In this document: positions 8,547 to 17,704 of the stretch, piece after piece | Position numbering within the stretch: the first letter of the stretch is position 1 | How the letters are laid out: each line of letters opens with the position of its first letter | Assembly (NCBI GenBank): GCA_013178375.1 | Contig: JABLXQ010000035.1 | Coordinates: 21,308 to 85,307, forward strand | From: Gammaproteobacteria bacterium | GTDB taxonomy: Bacteria; Pseudomonadota; Gammaproteobacteria; Pseudomonadales; Ketobacteraceae | Length of the DNA stretch: 64,000 nucleotides | Direction: 5' to 3' | Translations under genes and position numbers: made by a program | The notes under the pieces: model-generated | Told to the model about the DNA's origin: nothing | Database searches by the model: none | What the model saw: only the letters and a program-made list of their open reading frames with translations

Positions 8547-10253
8547 TCAGTCCGGTGTTGCACCGGACGCAACCGGCCCCACACATCCGGCCAGGATGTC
8601 GGTGGCAGGGCGGTACAGCCCGGTTTCGATATTGAGCAAACCCAGCAGCGTGTCGAACAGGTTGTCGTGGGAGTAAGGTGTTGATGATCGTGCCTTGATG
8701 CAGGTGCGGTCGATGTCGAAGCGAGCGGCGAATCCGTCGGACATCCACAGCAGAAAGGGAATGTGCGTCTGTTGTTCAGGTGCAACCAAATTGGGAATGC
8801 CATGCAAATAAAGATTGTGCTCGCCCAGCGATTCACCGTGGTCAGAGACATACACCAGTGTGGAATCGTACTCGCTAGTATGCTGGCGCAGGAACCGGAT
8901 GCTGTTGGCCAGGACGTAGTCCGTGTAAAGGATCGTGCTGTCATACGCATTCACGATCTCCGTCTGGCTGCACTGCGGCAACTGGCCCGTGCGACAGTAA
9001 GGCGTGAACTGCAGGAATGGGTCTGGCACCTGTTGAAAATAGGCGGGGCCATGGCTGCCATTCTGGTGCAATACGATCAGTGACCGGCTTCCCTGCCGTT
9101 CGATTTCCCGTTGCAGGCCCTGCAGCAGAATCATGTCGAAGCATGTTTTATCGGTGCACAGTGCCGGATCACGCCGGACTGACATATCTTCATAGGGCAC
9201 CCGGTCGCAGAGCCCCTTGCAGCCGGTGTTGTTGTCGCGCCACAGCACGCTGAATCCGGCATGGAGGATTACATCCAGAAGGTTCTCGCTGTGCCTGTCG
9301 CCATTTGCGTTGGCGTGGTTGTCAACCGGGCGGGAAAACATGCACCGCAGGCTGCTTGCGGTGGAGGTGTCACAGGCCTTCACGCGGGAAAAGTTGATGA
9401 TGTTTTCCTGTTCCAGTTGCGGATTGGTCCGCCTCGCATAGCCATTCAGTGAAAAGTGGTCGGCGCGTGCAGTTTCCCCAATGACCAGGAGTGTGACTAC
9501 CTTGCGTGCGGACGCGTTTGCCCAGCGCGGGCCTGCGTGTGAATCCAGGCTGAAGATAGCCGGATTTGCCCTGCCTGTTCTGAGCTGGTGGCGTTCGTAA
9601 GAGTAGAGCGAATAGACGTAACCCACGGGCACGATCATGCCCCGGATGCTGCGGTTGGCGCGGAAAACAGAGGCGTAGTCCTGATAAAAGGCCAGCGCGG
9701 TGAGGGCGATGACCAGGGTTGATATCAGTACCATGACCAGCATTCCGGCCAGCGCATGCAGCATCGGCTTATACCGGATTTGCAGACACGCAACCGCCAG
9801 TGCAGGTATTCCTCCCCAGCAAAGCACGTGCAGCATCAATGGGATGTTCAGCCATTTGCTTGCTTCGGGACAGTCCGCTTGCATAATGTTCTGTATCATG
9901 TCCCGGTTGATGATGATGCCTTGGTTATTGAGGAAGTACTCTGCCAGCGCGCCGGTCAGCAGGAGCAGGATCAACCAGGTTTTGAACAGGTAGCGGAAGC
10001 TGGGCAAGGTTACGAACAGGTTGATCATCACGGCTGCGAGCAAACCAGCGGACACCATGAACAGCTGGTGGTGGATGCCGCCAGTGCCATGGGCCTGGCC
10101 GATGGCCGTAAAAAAGTGCTGGTTGAAGAAGGCAAGAAAATAGCAGGAAACGATAATGCCCAATGTGAGGGCCGAAGGCCGTCGCAGCTTGCCCGGGATC
10201 GTACGCAATCTCTGCGAAGCTGTTGTTGATAGGTTCGGGTTGTTCACCGTCAT
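8547..10253 (-). CDS. eptA: Lipid A phosphoethanolamine transferase (EptA/MCR family)
   Basis: 568 aa. Transfers phosphoethanolamine from phosphatidylethanolamine to lipid A phosphate groups, lowering negative surface charge and polymyxin affinity. The N-terminal part holds about five membrane helices; the rest is a periplasmic alkaline-phosphatase-fold domain. Diagnostic residues are visible: the metal glutamate in VIGETARADHFS, the nucleophilic threonine in the CDTSTASS loop, NGSHGP, and the metal site SDHGESLGEHN. Cysteines expected to form domain disulfides are present. Start ATG 10253. It heads the operon with the regulator and kinase. It is divergent from the SelD fusion gene, with 122 bases between them. 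Confidence 0.92.
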   Translation of the reverse strand: MTVNNPNLSTTASQRLRTIPGKLRRPSALTLGIIVSCYFLAFFNQHFFTAIGQAHGTGGIHHQLFMVSAGLLAAVMINLFVTLPSFRYLFKTWLILLLLTGALAEYFLNNQGIIINRDMIQNIMQADCPEASKWLNIPLMLHVLCWGGIPALAVACLQIRYKPMLHALAGMLVMVLISTLVIALTALAFYQDYASVFRANRSIRGMIVPVGYVYSLYSYERHQLRTGRANPAIFSLDSHAGPRWANASARKVVTLLVIGETARADHFSLNGYARRTNPQLEQENIINFSRVKACDTSTASSLRCMFSRPVDNHANANGDRHSENLLDVILHAGFSVLWRDNNTGCKGLCDRVPYEDMSVRRDPALCTDKTCFDMILLQGLQREIERQGSRSLIVLHQNGSHGPAYFQQVPDPFLQFTPYCRTGQLPQCSQTEIVNAYDSTILYTDYVLANSIRFLRQHTSEYDSTLVYVSDHGESLGEHNLYLHGIPNLVAPEQQTHIPFLLWMSDGFAARFDIDRTCIKARSSTPYSHDNLFDTLLGLLNIETGLYRPATDILAGCVGPVASGATPD

Positions 10254-10375
10254 GGAGAGTTATTCCGACATACCACCAGATGGTCAATGGGGAAGTCTGT
10301 CATAGCGGCAATCAATATTGCGTCAATCCAGAGTCAAGAAAATATCAAAGGCGCGAGCCACAGGATCAATCTGTC

Positions 10376-12592
10376 ATGCAAGCGGTCATTCAACATTGGA
10401 ATCACGATCTGATCCTGCTGGGCGGCGGCCATGCCCACGTGCTGGTGCTGCTGCGCCACGCCATGCAGCCGTTGCCGGGCGTGCGTGTCACGCTGGTGTC
10501 GGAGGCCAGCGACAGCCCTTATTCCGGCATGCTGCCAGGATTGGTGGCGGGCCATTATCAGCGCGACGAAGTGCATATCGATCTGCGCAATCTGTGCCGT
10601 CACGCTGGTGTCCGCTTCATTCACGCGCAGGTCACGGGAATTGATCCCGTCATGAAGCAGGTGCAGCTGCAGGGACGGCCACCGCTGGCGTATGACAGGC
10701 TCTCTCTCAATACCGGTGCCACGCCGGATCTGGATGTGAAGGGCGCGCAGCATGTCATTCCCGTCAAACCCATAGCATCGTTCTGGCCGCGCTGGTTGCA
10801 GGTACGCGATCAGTTGCTGCAGGCAGAAGCGGGTAAAACGATTCTGGTGGTGGGCGGCGGTGCCGGCAGTGTGGAGCTGGCGCTGGCCATGTCGCAGCGG
10901 TTGCGTGAGTCTGCGCAGCCCCATCGCGTGCAACTGGTGACGCGGGGTGAGCGGTTGCTGCCGGGCTATCCGCCATTGATGTTGCACTGGTTGCAGCCCC
11001 GGCTGCAGCAGCATGGTATCCAGGTGCACACGCAGTTCGAGGTGGCGGAAGTCCGGTCCGACGGTGTGCAAGGCCGCGCCGGGCAATTTCTTCCTGCCGA
11101 CGCGATCTTCTGGTGTACCCAGGCGCGGGCGGCGGACTGGCCTGCCGCCAGTGGTCTGGCCGTGCAGGAAAATGGTTTTGTGCGCGTGCACGACACGCTG
11201 CAATCGGTTTCTCACCCGGATATTTTTGCCGCCGGCGATTGTGCCTGGCTGGACAATATCGCGCTGCCCCGTGCCGGTGTTTATGCCGTGCGGCAGGCGC
11301 CAGTGCTGTTTGAAAATCTGCGCCGCAGTTTTGCGGATTTGCCGTTGCAGCATTATCGTCCACAGCGCCAGTTCCTGAGTCTGCTGGCGACCGGCGATCG
11401 CGATGCCGTGGGTGCACGCGGCCCTTTCAGCATGGCCGGCCCCTGGGTATGGCGCTGGAAGGACCGCATCGACCGTCGCTTCATGCGCATGCTGCAACAG
11501 CTGCCGGTGCTGCCGCCGCCGCAACAGCAGGATGGTGTGTCGCTGGAGCCACCGGCGATGCGTTGTGGTGGCTGCGGCGGCAAGGTGGGCGCCGATGTAT
11601 TGCAGCAGGCGCTGGCCACATTGAACGACACGCCTGATCAGAATCGCTGCCCGGTGCCAGTCCGCGATGATGCCGCGCTGATCGACGTTTCTGCCGATCC
11701 TGCTGCGCCGTTGCTGGTGCAAAGCGTCGATGTGCTCAAGCCGCTGCTGGACGATCCCTGGTTGTTCGCCCGCATCACCACACTGCATGCGCTGTCGGAT
11801 CTTTACGCCATGCATGCGCAGCCCCATAGCGCGCAACTGCAAGTGCAACTGCCGCTATTAAGCGAGCGTTTGCAGATTCGCGATATGCAGCAGCTGTTGC
11901 AGGGCGTGCGCCAGGAATTGCAGCAGGCTGGTGCGGAACTGCTGGGCGGTCACACGCTGGAAGCGGAAACGCTGCAACTGGGATTGACGGTGAATGGCCT
12001 TGCGCAGCGGGAAAAAATTCTGCGCAAGGGTGGCGCGCGCCCAGGAGATGTTCTGTTGTTGACCAAACCCCTGGGCAGCGGTGCGTTGTTCGCGGCGTTC
12101 ATGCGCGGCGCGGCGCGGGCGGACTGGATTGATGCGGCGCTGCAACTTCTGCTGCAATCCAACGCCACGGCGGCAGAAGTGCTGGCATCCCATCACGCGC
12201 ACGCGCTCACCGATGTCACCGGTTTTGGTCTGCTGGGTCATTTGCTGGAAATGCTGGATGCGTCCGGTGTGGGTGCCGAACTGAATCTGGCGCAGGTGCC
12301 TGCGATGAACGGTGCGTTGGATTGCATTGCGCGCGGTTATCGCAGCACCTTGTCACCGGCCAACCAGCGTGCCCGTCATCGCGTGTCGTTGCAGACTATC
12401 GCTGCGGACGATCCGCGTTACGTGCTGCTGTTCGATCCGCAAACCAGTGGCGGACTGTTGGCGGCGGTGCCAGCGCAGCAGGCGCAACACTGTCTGGAGC
12501 AATTGCATGCGGTGCAGATTCCGGCAGCGATCATTGGCGCTGTTGTCGAAAAGCGGCCTGCGCCGGAAAACACAATCCTGATTCGCGAATAA
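10376..12592 (+). CDS. selD: FAD-dependent oxidoreductase fused to selenophosphate synthase SelD
   Basis: 738 aa. SelD makes selenophosphate from selenide and ATP, the donor for SelU. Residues 1 to about 385 are a pyridine nucleotide-disulfide oxidoreductase related to NDH-2: FAD motif LLGGGHAH, NAD(P) motif VVGGGAGS and the late FAD motif FAAGDCAW. From about residue 395 the SelD domain begins with CGGCGGKVG, carrying the catalytic cysteine (not selenocysteine) and lysine. It continues with RDDAAL, SVDVLKPLLDDPW and LTDVTGFGLLGHL. This fusion is known in several proteobacteria. ATG 10376 follows an AGGA box by 10 bases; longer in-frame starts run into the eptA region. The N-terminal domain may supply reduced selenium, but this is inferred. 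Confidence 0.93.
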   Translation: MQAVIQHWNHDLILLGGGHAHVLVLLRHAMQPLPGVRVTLVSEASDSPYSGMLPGLVAGHYQRDEVHIDLRNLCRHAGVRFIHAQVTGIDPVMKQVQLQGRPPLAYDRLSLNTGATPDLDVKGAQHVIPVKPIASFWPRWLQVRDQLLQAEAGKTILVVGGGAGSVELALAMSQRLRESAQPHRVQLVTRGERLLPGYPPLMLHWLQPRLQQHGIQVHTQFEVAEVRSDGVQGRAGQFLPADAIFWCTQARAADWPAASGLAVQENGFVRVHDTLQSVSHPDIFAAGDCAWLDNIALPRAGVYAVRQAPVLFENLRRSFADLPLQHYRPQRQFLSLLATGDRDAVGARGPFSMAGPWVWRWKDRIDRRFMRMLQQLPVLPPPQQQDGVSLEPPAMRCGGCGGKVGADVLQQALATLNDTPDQNRCPVPVRDDAALIDVSADPAAPLLVQSVDVLKPLLDDPWLFARITTLHALSDLYAMHAQPHSAQLQVQLPLLSERLQIRDMQQLLQGVRQELQQAGAELLGGHTLEAETLQLGLTVNGLAQREKILRKGGARPGDVLLLTKPLGSGALFAAFMRGAARADWIDAALQLLLQSNATAAEVLASHHAHALTDVTGFGLLGHLLEMLDASGVGAELNLAQVPAMNGALDCIARGYRSTLSPANQRARHRVSLQTIAADDPRYVLLFDPQTSGGLLAAVPAQQAQHCLEQLHAVQIPAAIIGAVVEKRPAPENTILIRE

Positions 12593-12656
12593 ATATTTCC
12601 CGGAAACCGGATGGCACGGCAGCGCTACGCAGGAACAGCCAATGCGATACGCCGGA

Positions 12657-13829
12657 TCAACTCTCTCCGCTGTTTGCGCGTACCAGTCGCAAGTGCGTGA
12701 TTTCTGCCGGCGCACCGAACCGCTTTGGCGGACCCCAGTAACCGGTGCCGCGGCTGATATAGATCCACAGTGATTCATGCCGGTGCAATCCCGCCGTAAA
12801 CGGCTGCTGCATGGGTACGAACCAGTTCCAGGGCATGAACTGTCCGCCGTGGGTGTGGCCAGACAGTTGCAGGTCATAACCGGCGCCCACGGCTTTGAAA
12901 ATACTGCGCGGCTGGTGCGCCAGCAGAATGCGGGCCTGGGCGTGAGCCGGTGCATTCGCCACGGCCGCGAGGGGGTCGCTGCGGTGTGCTTCGTCGAACT
13001 GGTGCGCGGAAAAATCGGTGATCCCGGCCACCACCAACGTGGCGCCGTCATGCTCCAGCGCCACGTGTTCATTCAGCAATACCTTCAATCCCAGCGTGCG
13101 CAGATGCTCGATCCACTGGTGGGCGCCGGAATAATATTCGTGATTGCCGGTAACAAAAAAAGTACCGTGCCGCGCTGCCAGTGCCCGCAGCGGCTCCACG
13201 TGGGGCGCCAGCGCTTTCACCCGGCCGTCCACCAGATCGCCGGTGAGGGCGATCATGTCGGCCTGCAGCGCATTCACCTGCCGCACAATCGCTTCCAGCC
13301 AGGGTTCGCGGATGGTGGGGCCCACATGAATGTCGGAAATCTGGGCGATGGTGAAGCCTTCCAGTTCCGGCGGCAGATTGTCGATGGGAACGTCCACCTG
13401 CACCACCGCCGGTGCGCGCCGTGCATTGAAAAAGCCGATCAGGGTGACAATCGCGGAACCAATCAGCACCAGCAGGCTGGACCACCTGGCAATGCCGGTT
13501 GTGTCTGGCACCCCAACGCCGGACAGGGACACCAGCCACAATGCCAGCAATCCCAGTTCCCGCAGCAGTGTCAGCACGAACAGCGACGACACCAGACCCA
13601 TGCAGAAGAAACCGGCCCAGGCCACGGCATCGGTGAAGGTGGAATGGGGCTTGCGGCTGCCGATCAGTGCGGCGGGCACCAAGCAGGCGGACAGTACCAG
13701 CAATGCCCATAAAACGTACGAAATTACGCTGGGCGCCTGCAGGTCCGGCAGCAGGCGCCAACCGATGAATCCATGGAACGTCAGCGAGAACAGAAACAGG
13801 TACAGCACGATCAGGGGCAGGCGGCGCAC
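12657..13829 (-). CDS. Membrane-anchored metallophosphoesterase (YkuE/YaeI-like)
   Basis: 390 aa. About four membrane helices occupy residues 1-150 and a calcineurin-like phosphoesterase domain the rest. All five metal-binding blocks can be read: ISDIHVG, GDLVDG, GNHEYY, LLAHQPR and SGHTHGGQ. Relatives hydrolyse phosphodiester or phosphomonoester bonds at the membrane, in some cases UDP-2,3-diacylglucosamine or phospholipids; the substrate here is unknown. The start is GTG 13829. The gene is convergent with selD and divergent from the GGDEF-EAL gene, so it seems to be transcribed alone. Confidence 0.85.
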   Translation of the reverse strand: MRRLPLIVLYLFLFSLTFHGFIGWRLLPDLQAPSVISYVLWALLVLSACLVPAALIGSRKPHSTFTDAVAWAGFFCMGLVSSLFVLTLLRELGLLALWLVSLSGVGVPDTTGIARWSSLLVLIGSAIVTLIGFFNARRAPAVVQVDVPIDNLPPELEGFTIAQISDIHVGPTIREPWLEAIVRQVNALQADMIALTGDLVDGRVKALAPHVEPLRALAARHGTFFVTGNHEYYSGAHQWIEHLRTLGLKVLLNEHVALEHDGATLVVAGITDFSAHQFDEAHRSDPLAAVANAPAHAQARILLAHQPRSIFKAVGAGYDLQLSGHTHGGQFMPWNWFVPMQQPFTAGLHRHESLWIYISRGTGYWGPPKRFGAPAEITHLRLVRANSGES

Positions 13830-13943
13830 AGCAGCAATCCGTCAGAACAGGACATGAATCATTCAATATGGGGATCAATGTCGTGTCTGCAAGGGGCGGG
13901 GCTATACTGAGCCCATACCATCATTTTTCGGGGAAGACAGCGG

Positions 13944-16241
13944 GTGAATCCGGTTCGCCAGAGTGCATTGATTGCCATCATTTATGCCTTGTTCGGCCTG
14001 CTCTGGATCACGCTGAGCGATCATGTGGTGTTGGGCCTGGCCGACAACCGGCACACCATTACCCTGCTGCAGACCTGGAAGGGCTGGTTCTTTGTGGTCG
14101 TCACCGCCCTGCTGGTGTTCTGGCTGGCCTGGCGGGCACTGGCGGTTCAGGCCAGTCTGGTGGAAGAACTGCGGGTCAGCGAACAGCGCTGGCAGTTTGC
14201 GCTGGAGGGAGCGGATCAGGGCGTGTGGGACTGGAACATGCAGACCAACGCCGTGTTCTTTTCTCCGCGCCTGATCACCATGCTGGGGTATGAAGTGGAG
14301 GATTTCGCGCCCCACCTGGATGCCTGGACCAGCCGGCTTCACCCCGACGACCTGCCGCTGGCCATGGCGCAAGTGGACCGGCATCGCCTCGGTGAATGCG
14401 CCTTCTACCAGGCCGAATACCGCATGCAGCACAAGGACGGTCGCTGGTGCTGGATCATGGACCGGGGCAAGATCATCGAACGCAGCGCCGACGGTACGCC
14501 ACTGCGCATGATTGGCACCCACACCGACATCACCGAGCGCAAGCTGATGGAAGAACAGCTGCGCCAGTCCGCCATGGTGTACACCCATTCCCAGGAAGGG
14601 GTGATCATTACCAACGCTGAATTCAACATCATCGCGGTGAACCCTGCCTTCACCATCATCACCGGCTACAGCGAGCAGGAAGCCCTGGGACACAATCCAC
14701 GCTTTCTCAGCTCCGGCCGCCACAGCCGCAATTATTACCAGTCGATGTGGCAAACCGTGCAGCAAATGGGATTCTGGCAGGGCGAGATCTGGAACCGGCG
14801 CAAGAGCGGCGAGATTTATCCGGAATGGCTCACCATCAGCGCCGTGCGCAACGAGCGGGACATCATCACCACTTACGTGGGCGTGTTCACCGACATCAGC
14901 CGCCTCAAACAGTCCGAGGACGAGCTGGAACATCTGGCCCACTACGATCCACTCACCCAGCTCCCCAACCGGTTGCTGCTGCTGTCGCGGCTGGAGCACT
15001 CGGTTGCCCGCATGGTGCGCCAGAACCTGCGCGGCGCTGTGCTGATGCTGGATGTGGACCACTTCAAACTGGTGAACGACAGCCTGGGCCACACCGTGGG
15101 CGACGAACTGCTTTGTCTGGTGGCGCAGCGGCTGGAACGTCGCCTGCGTGATGCCGACACCTTTGCGCGGCTGGGCGGCGACGAATTTGTCGCAGTGCTG
15201 GAAGAGTTGCACGAGCCGGAAGATGCGTCGGTGGTGGGCTGGGATCTGGTGAATCTTCTGAAGGGAGGATTCACCCTTGCCAGCGGGCAGACCCTGTATC
15301 TGGGGGGCAGTGTGGGTATCAGCGTGTTTCCCGATGACGGCACGGAAGTGGACCAGCTGCTGCGCAACGCGGATTCAGCGCTGAACCAGGCCAAGGCGGT
15401 GGGGCGTTCCACCTGTTGCTTCTATACCCAGTCCCTCACCGAGGCGGCGAGCGACCGTCTGGTGCTGGAAGCCGATCTGCGTCACGGCCTGGAGCAGCAG
15501 GAATTCGTGCTGCATTACCAGCCGCTGATCCGGTTGCGGGACTGCGCCATTACCGGCTTCGAAGCACTGGTGCGCTGGCAGCGCAGCGATGGCGAACTGG
15601 TGTCACCGGCCCGTTTCATTCCACCGGCGGAAGAAAGCGGCCTGATCGTGCCGCTGGGGGAGTGGGTGTTGCGTACCGCCTGCCGGCAAATGCAGCAGTG
15701 GCTGCAGCAGGGGCACGGCCTGACGACGCTGGCGGTAAACCTGTCGCCGCGCCAGTTCCGCGAACCCAACCTGGCGCACCGGGTGGCGTCGATTCTGAGC
15801 GAGACCGGTCTGCCGGCGGCCTGTCTGGAACTGGAAATTACCGAAAGCGCGATCATGGAGCAGGGCCTGGCGGCGCAGGAAAAAATGGCGGCGCTGAAGG
15901 CATTGGGTGTGCGGCTGGCGATCGACGATTTCGGCACTGGCTATTCGTCGCTGGCGTACCTCAAGCGTTTTCCCATCGACAAGTTGAAGATCGACCAGAG
16001 CTTTGTGCGCGACATCCAGCGTGATCTTGCCGATACCGAAATCGTCGTCACCATCATCGCCCTGGCCCACAACCTGCGCCTGCAGGTGCTGGCCGAGGGC
16101 ATCGAAACCGCGGAGCAACTGGAATTTCTCAAGCGCAATGGCTGTGACGCCGGCCAGGGCTTCCACTTCAGCCGGCCAGTGCCGGCACCGGAAGCGGAAC
16201 GGCTGCTGCCGGCGCAACAGCGCAGCAGCCAGGGAAGTTGA
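13944..16241 (+). CDS. PAS-PAS-GGDEF-EAL cyclic-di-GMP signalling protein
   Basis: 765 aa. Two N-terminal membrane helices (about residues 5-25 and 47-68) are followed by two PAS/PAC modules (around 80-210 and 210-330), then GGDEF (about 335-500) and EAL (about 510-755). The cyclase site GGDEF is intact and preceded by an RDAD inhibitory site at the standard spacing. The phosphodiesterase domain has EALVRW, DDFGTGYSS and KIDQSFV, so both catalytic activities are possible; which dominates cannot be told. The start is GTG 13944. A TATACT hexamer at 13903-13908 could be its -10 box, without a clear -35. Confidence 0.92.
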   Translation: MNPVRQSALIAIIYALFGLLWITLSDHVVLGLADNRHTITLLQTWKGWFFVVVTALLVFWLAWRALAVQASLVEELRVSEQRWQFALEGADQGVWDWNMQTNAVFFSPRLITMLGYEVEDFAPHLDAWTSRLHPDDLPLAMAQVDRHRLGECAFYQAEYRMQHKDGRWCWIMDRGKIIERSADGTPLRMIGTHTDITERKLMEEQLRQSAMVYTHSQEGVIITNAEFNIIAVNPAFTIITGYSEQEALGHNPRFLSSGRHSRNYYQSMWQTVQQMGFWQGEIWNRRKSGEIYPEWLTISAVRNERDIITTYVGVFTDISRLKQSEDELEHLAHYDPLTQLPNRLLLLSRLEHSVARMVRQNLRGAVLMLDVDHFKLVNDSLGHTVGDELLCLVAQRLERRLRDADTFARLGGDEFVAVLEELHEPEDASVVGWDLVNLLKGGFTLASGQTLYLGGSVGISVFPDDGTEVDQLLRNADSALNQAKAVGRSTCCFYTQSLTEAASDRLVLEADLRHGLEQQEFVLHYQPLIRLRDCAITGFEALVRWQRSDGELVSPARFIPPAEESGLIVPLGEWVLRTACRQMQQWLQQGHGLTTLAVNLSPRQFREPNLAHRVASILSETGLPAACLELEITESAIMEQGLAAQEKMAALKALGVRLAIDDFGTGYSSLAYLKRFPIDKLKIDQSFVRDIQRDLADTEIVVTIIALAHNLRLQVLAEGIETAEQLEFLKRNGCDAGQGFHFSRPVPAPEAERLLPAQQRSSQGS

Positions 16242-16275
16242 CGCCACGCCAGCACTGCGCAGCGTCAACCCGCCT

Positions 16276-16316
16276 CATTTCAGACAGTCCCATTTCAGAC
16301 AATCTCAGTGCAGACA
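16276..16316. repeat. Three tandem 15-bp repeats between convergent genes
   Basis: Three adjacent 15-base units begin at 16276, 16291 and 16306. The first two share CATTTCAGACA exactly; the third is degenerate (CAGTGCAGACA) and runs into the 3' end of the SEC-C protein gene. They fill most of the short gap between the GGDEF-EAL stop and the convergent gene. No function can be assigned. Confidence 0.6.
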
Positions 16317-17645
16317 ACAATTCTTGAATTTCTTGCCGCTGCCACAGGGGCACAGATCGTTGCGGCCCACCTTGGGGCTGCTACTCACAAATGGGGTATG
16401 GGCGGCGCTGACACGGCGCTGGAAGAAATGATGCTGCAGGGCGGTGACATCCGCTTCGATGGCCTGCTGCTGCGCCGCGATTTCATCCTTGCTCATGGTC
16501 TCCAGTTTCCGGCTGCCGGTTTCTGACGCATACAGCCGCACCAGTTCCGTGTGACGTTCGAACACATAGCGGTCCGCGTCCGGCATGGTGGAATACAGGT
16601 TGGCCGCCCGCAGAAAGCCGTTACACCAATCGCGCACGAAAAAGTGGGCGGCGTCAGGTTCGTCGATGTTGTAGAACATCGCGGAAAACTCGCCGGTAAT
16701 GAATTCCTCCATCACCAGGTTGTACTCTTCCAGCAGCGCGTCGTGGAAATCATGGATTTCTTCTTCCGTCTCCCAGTCCGGCATCAGTTCCTCGCCACCC
16801 CACAGCGAAGGCAGCCATTCGGACGGCACCAGCGTGTTGGGCGCGCAGGCGATCCCGGAGAAAAAGCCGTCCAGCTCCGCCGCGCCCAGAATGGCTTCGT
16901 CGGCGCCGTATTTGTCCAGATAATATTCCACCACGTCGATGGCCTCCGCCTCTTCGCCTTCCGGTTGTTCGGAATCCGGGTCTGCTGCGGCACCCCGGCG
17001 CGGTGAGTCCCGTTCCTCGCGCAGGCCGAATTCGATTTCGGCGTCTTCGAGGTCCAGCAGGGTTTCATCCACCCAGCCCTGCTCGAACAGCGGTACAACC
17101 CTGGGCCAGAAGTCGAGCGCGCCCAGTTCTGCCAGTTGCAAAACCAGCAGGCTGTTGAGGCCCGTCGCGGCCGGATCGGGCGAGTCCAGGTAGCGGTCGT
17201 AGAGCGCCAGTACGCGGGCTTTTTCCTGCGGATGGCGCTTGGCCACTTCCGTCAGCGTGTCCAGTCCCATGATGCGCAGGGTTTCATCCTCGTCGGCGGC
17301 GCACAGCAGTGTGTAGGCCGGCTCGATCGCCGCCGGCCCCAGCATTCCCAGCACCACAGGGATTTCCGCCACGGCGTAATCGTCTTCCAGCAATTCCGGC
17401 ATCTGTTGCAGCAACGGCGCCAGCGCGGCTTCGGCCTGCATCTGCCCCAGGGCACGCCACGCATGCAGCGGCGCCCAGAACTTGCGGCTGCTGGGGCGGG
17501 AATCGAGGAAGGTCTTGTCGGTGATGTAGGTGATCAGCTCGGGGATGTCGCTGGCATCCAGGCCGTATTCCTGAACGTAGTCCGGCCATTTATGGCCGCT
17601 GGAAGGTCTGCCGATTTTCTGCAGCTTTTGTGCGTTGGAAGGCAT
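16305..17645 (-). CDS. YecA/UPF0149-type protein with HEAT-like N-terminus and C-terminal SEC-C zinc motif
   Basis: 446 aa, soluble, acidic. The N-terminal half contains helical repeats resembling HEAT units (about residues 60-190), then an acidic linker. A UPF0149/YecA-like segment follows around residues 255-350, with LDGFFSGIACAPNTLVPSEW. The last residues are the SEC-C metal-binding motif GRNDLCPCGSGKKFKNCC with its cysteines. SEC-C tails occur in SecA and in YecA-type proteins, where they bind zinc and ribosomal or translocation partners. The fusion of HEAT-like repeats to YecA is not a family I can name exactly. It is convergent with the GGDEF-EAL gene. The start ATG 17645 has no rival nearby. 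Confidence 0.75.
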   Translation of the reverse strand: MPSNAQKLQKIGRPSSGHKWPDYVQEYGLDASDIPELITYITDKTFLDSRPSSRKFWAPLHAWRALGQMQAEAALAPLLQQMPELLEDDYAVAEIPVVLGMLGPAAIEPAYTLLCAADEDETLRIMGLDTLTEVAKRHPQEKARVLALYDRYLDSPDPAATGLNSLLVLQLAELGALDFWPRVVPLFEQGWVDETLLDLEDAEIEFGLREERDSPRRGAAADPDSEQPEGEEAEAIDVVEYYLDKYGADEAILGAAELDGFFSGIACAPNTLVPSEWLPSLWGGEELMPDWETEEEIHDFHDALLEEYNLVMEEFITGEFSAMFYNIDEPDAAHFFVRDWCNGFLRAANLYSTMPDADRYVFERHTELVRLYASETGSRKLETMSKDEIAAQQQAIEADVTALQHHFFQRRVSAAHTPFVSSSPKVGRNDLCPCGSGKKFKNCCLH

Positions 17646-17704
17646 GAAGGGGGAAATCCTGCTTTGGCTGGGGCATCAGTGGCCCATTATAGCGAATCCC
17701 GGCC

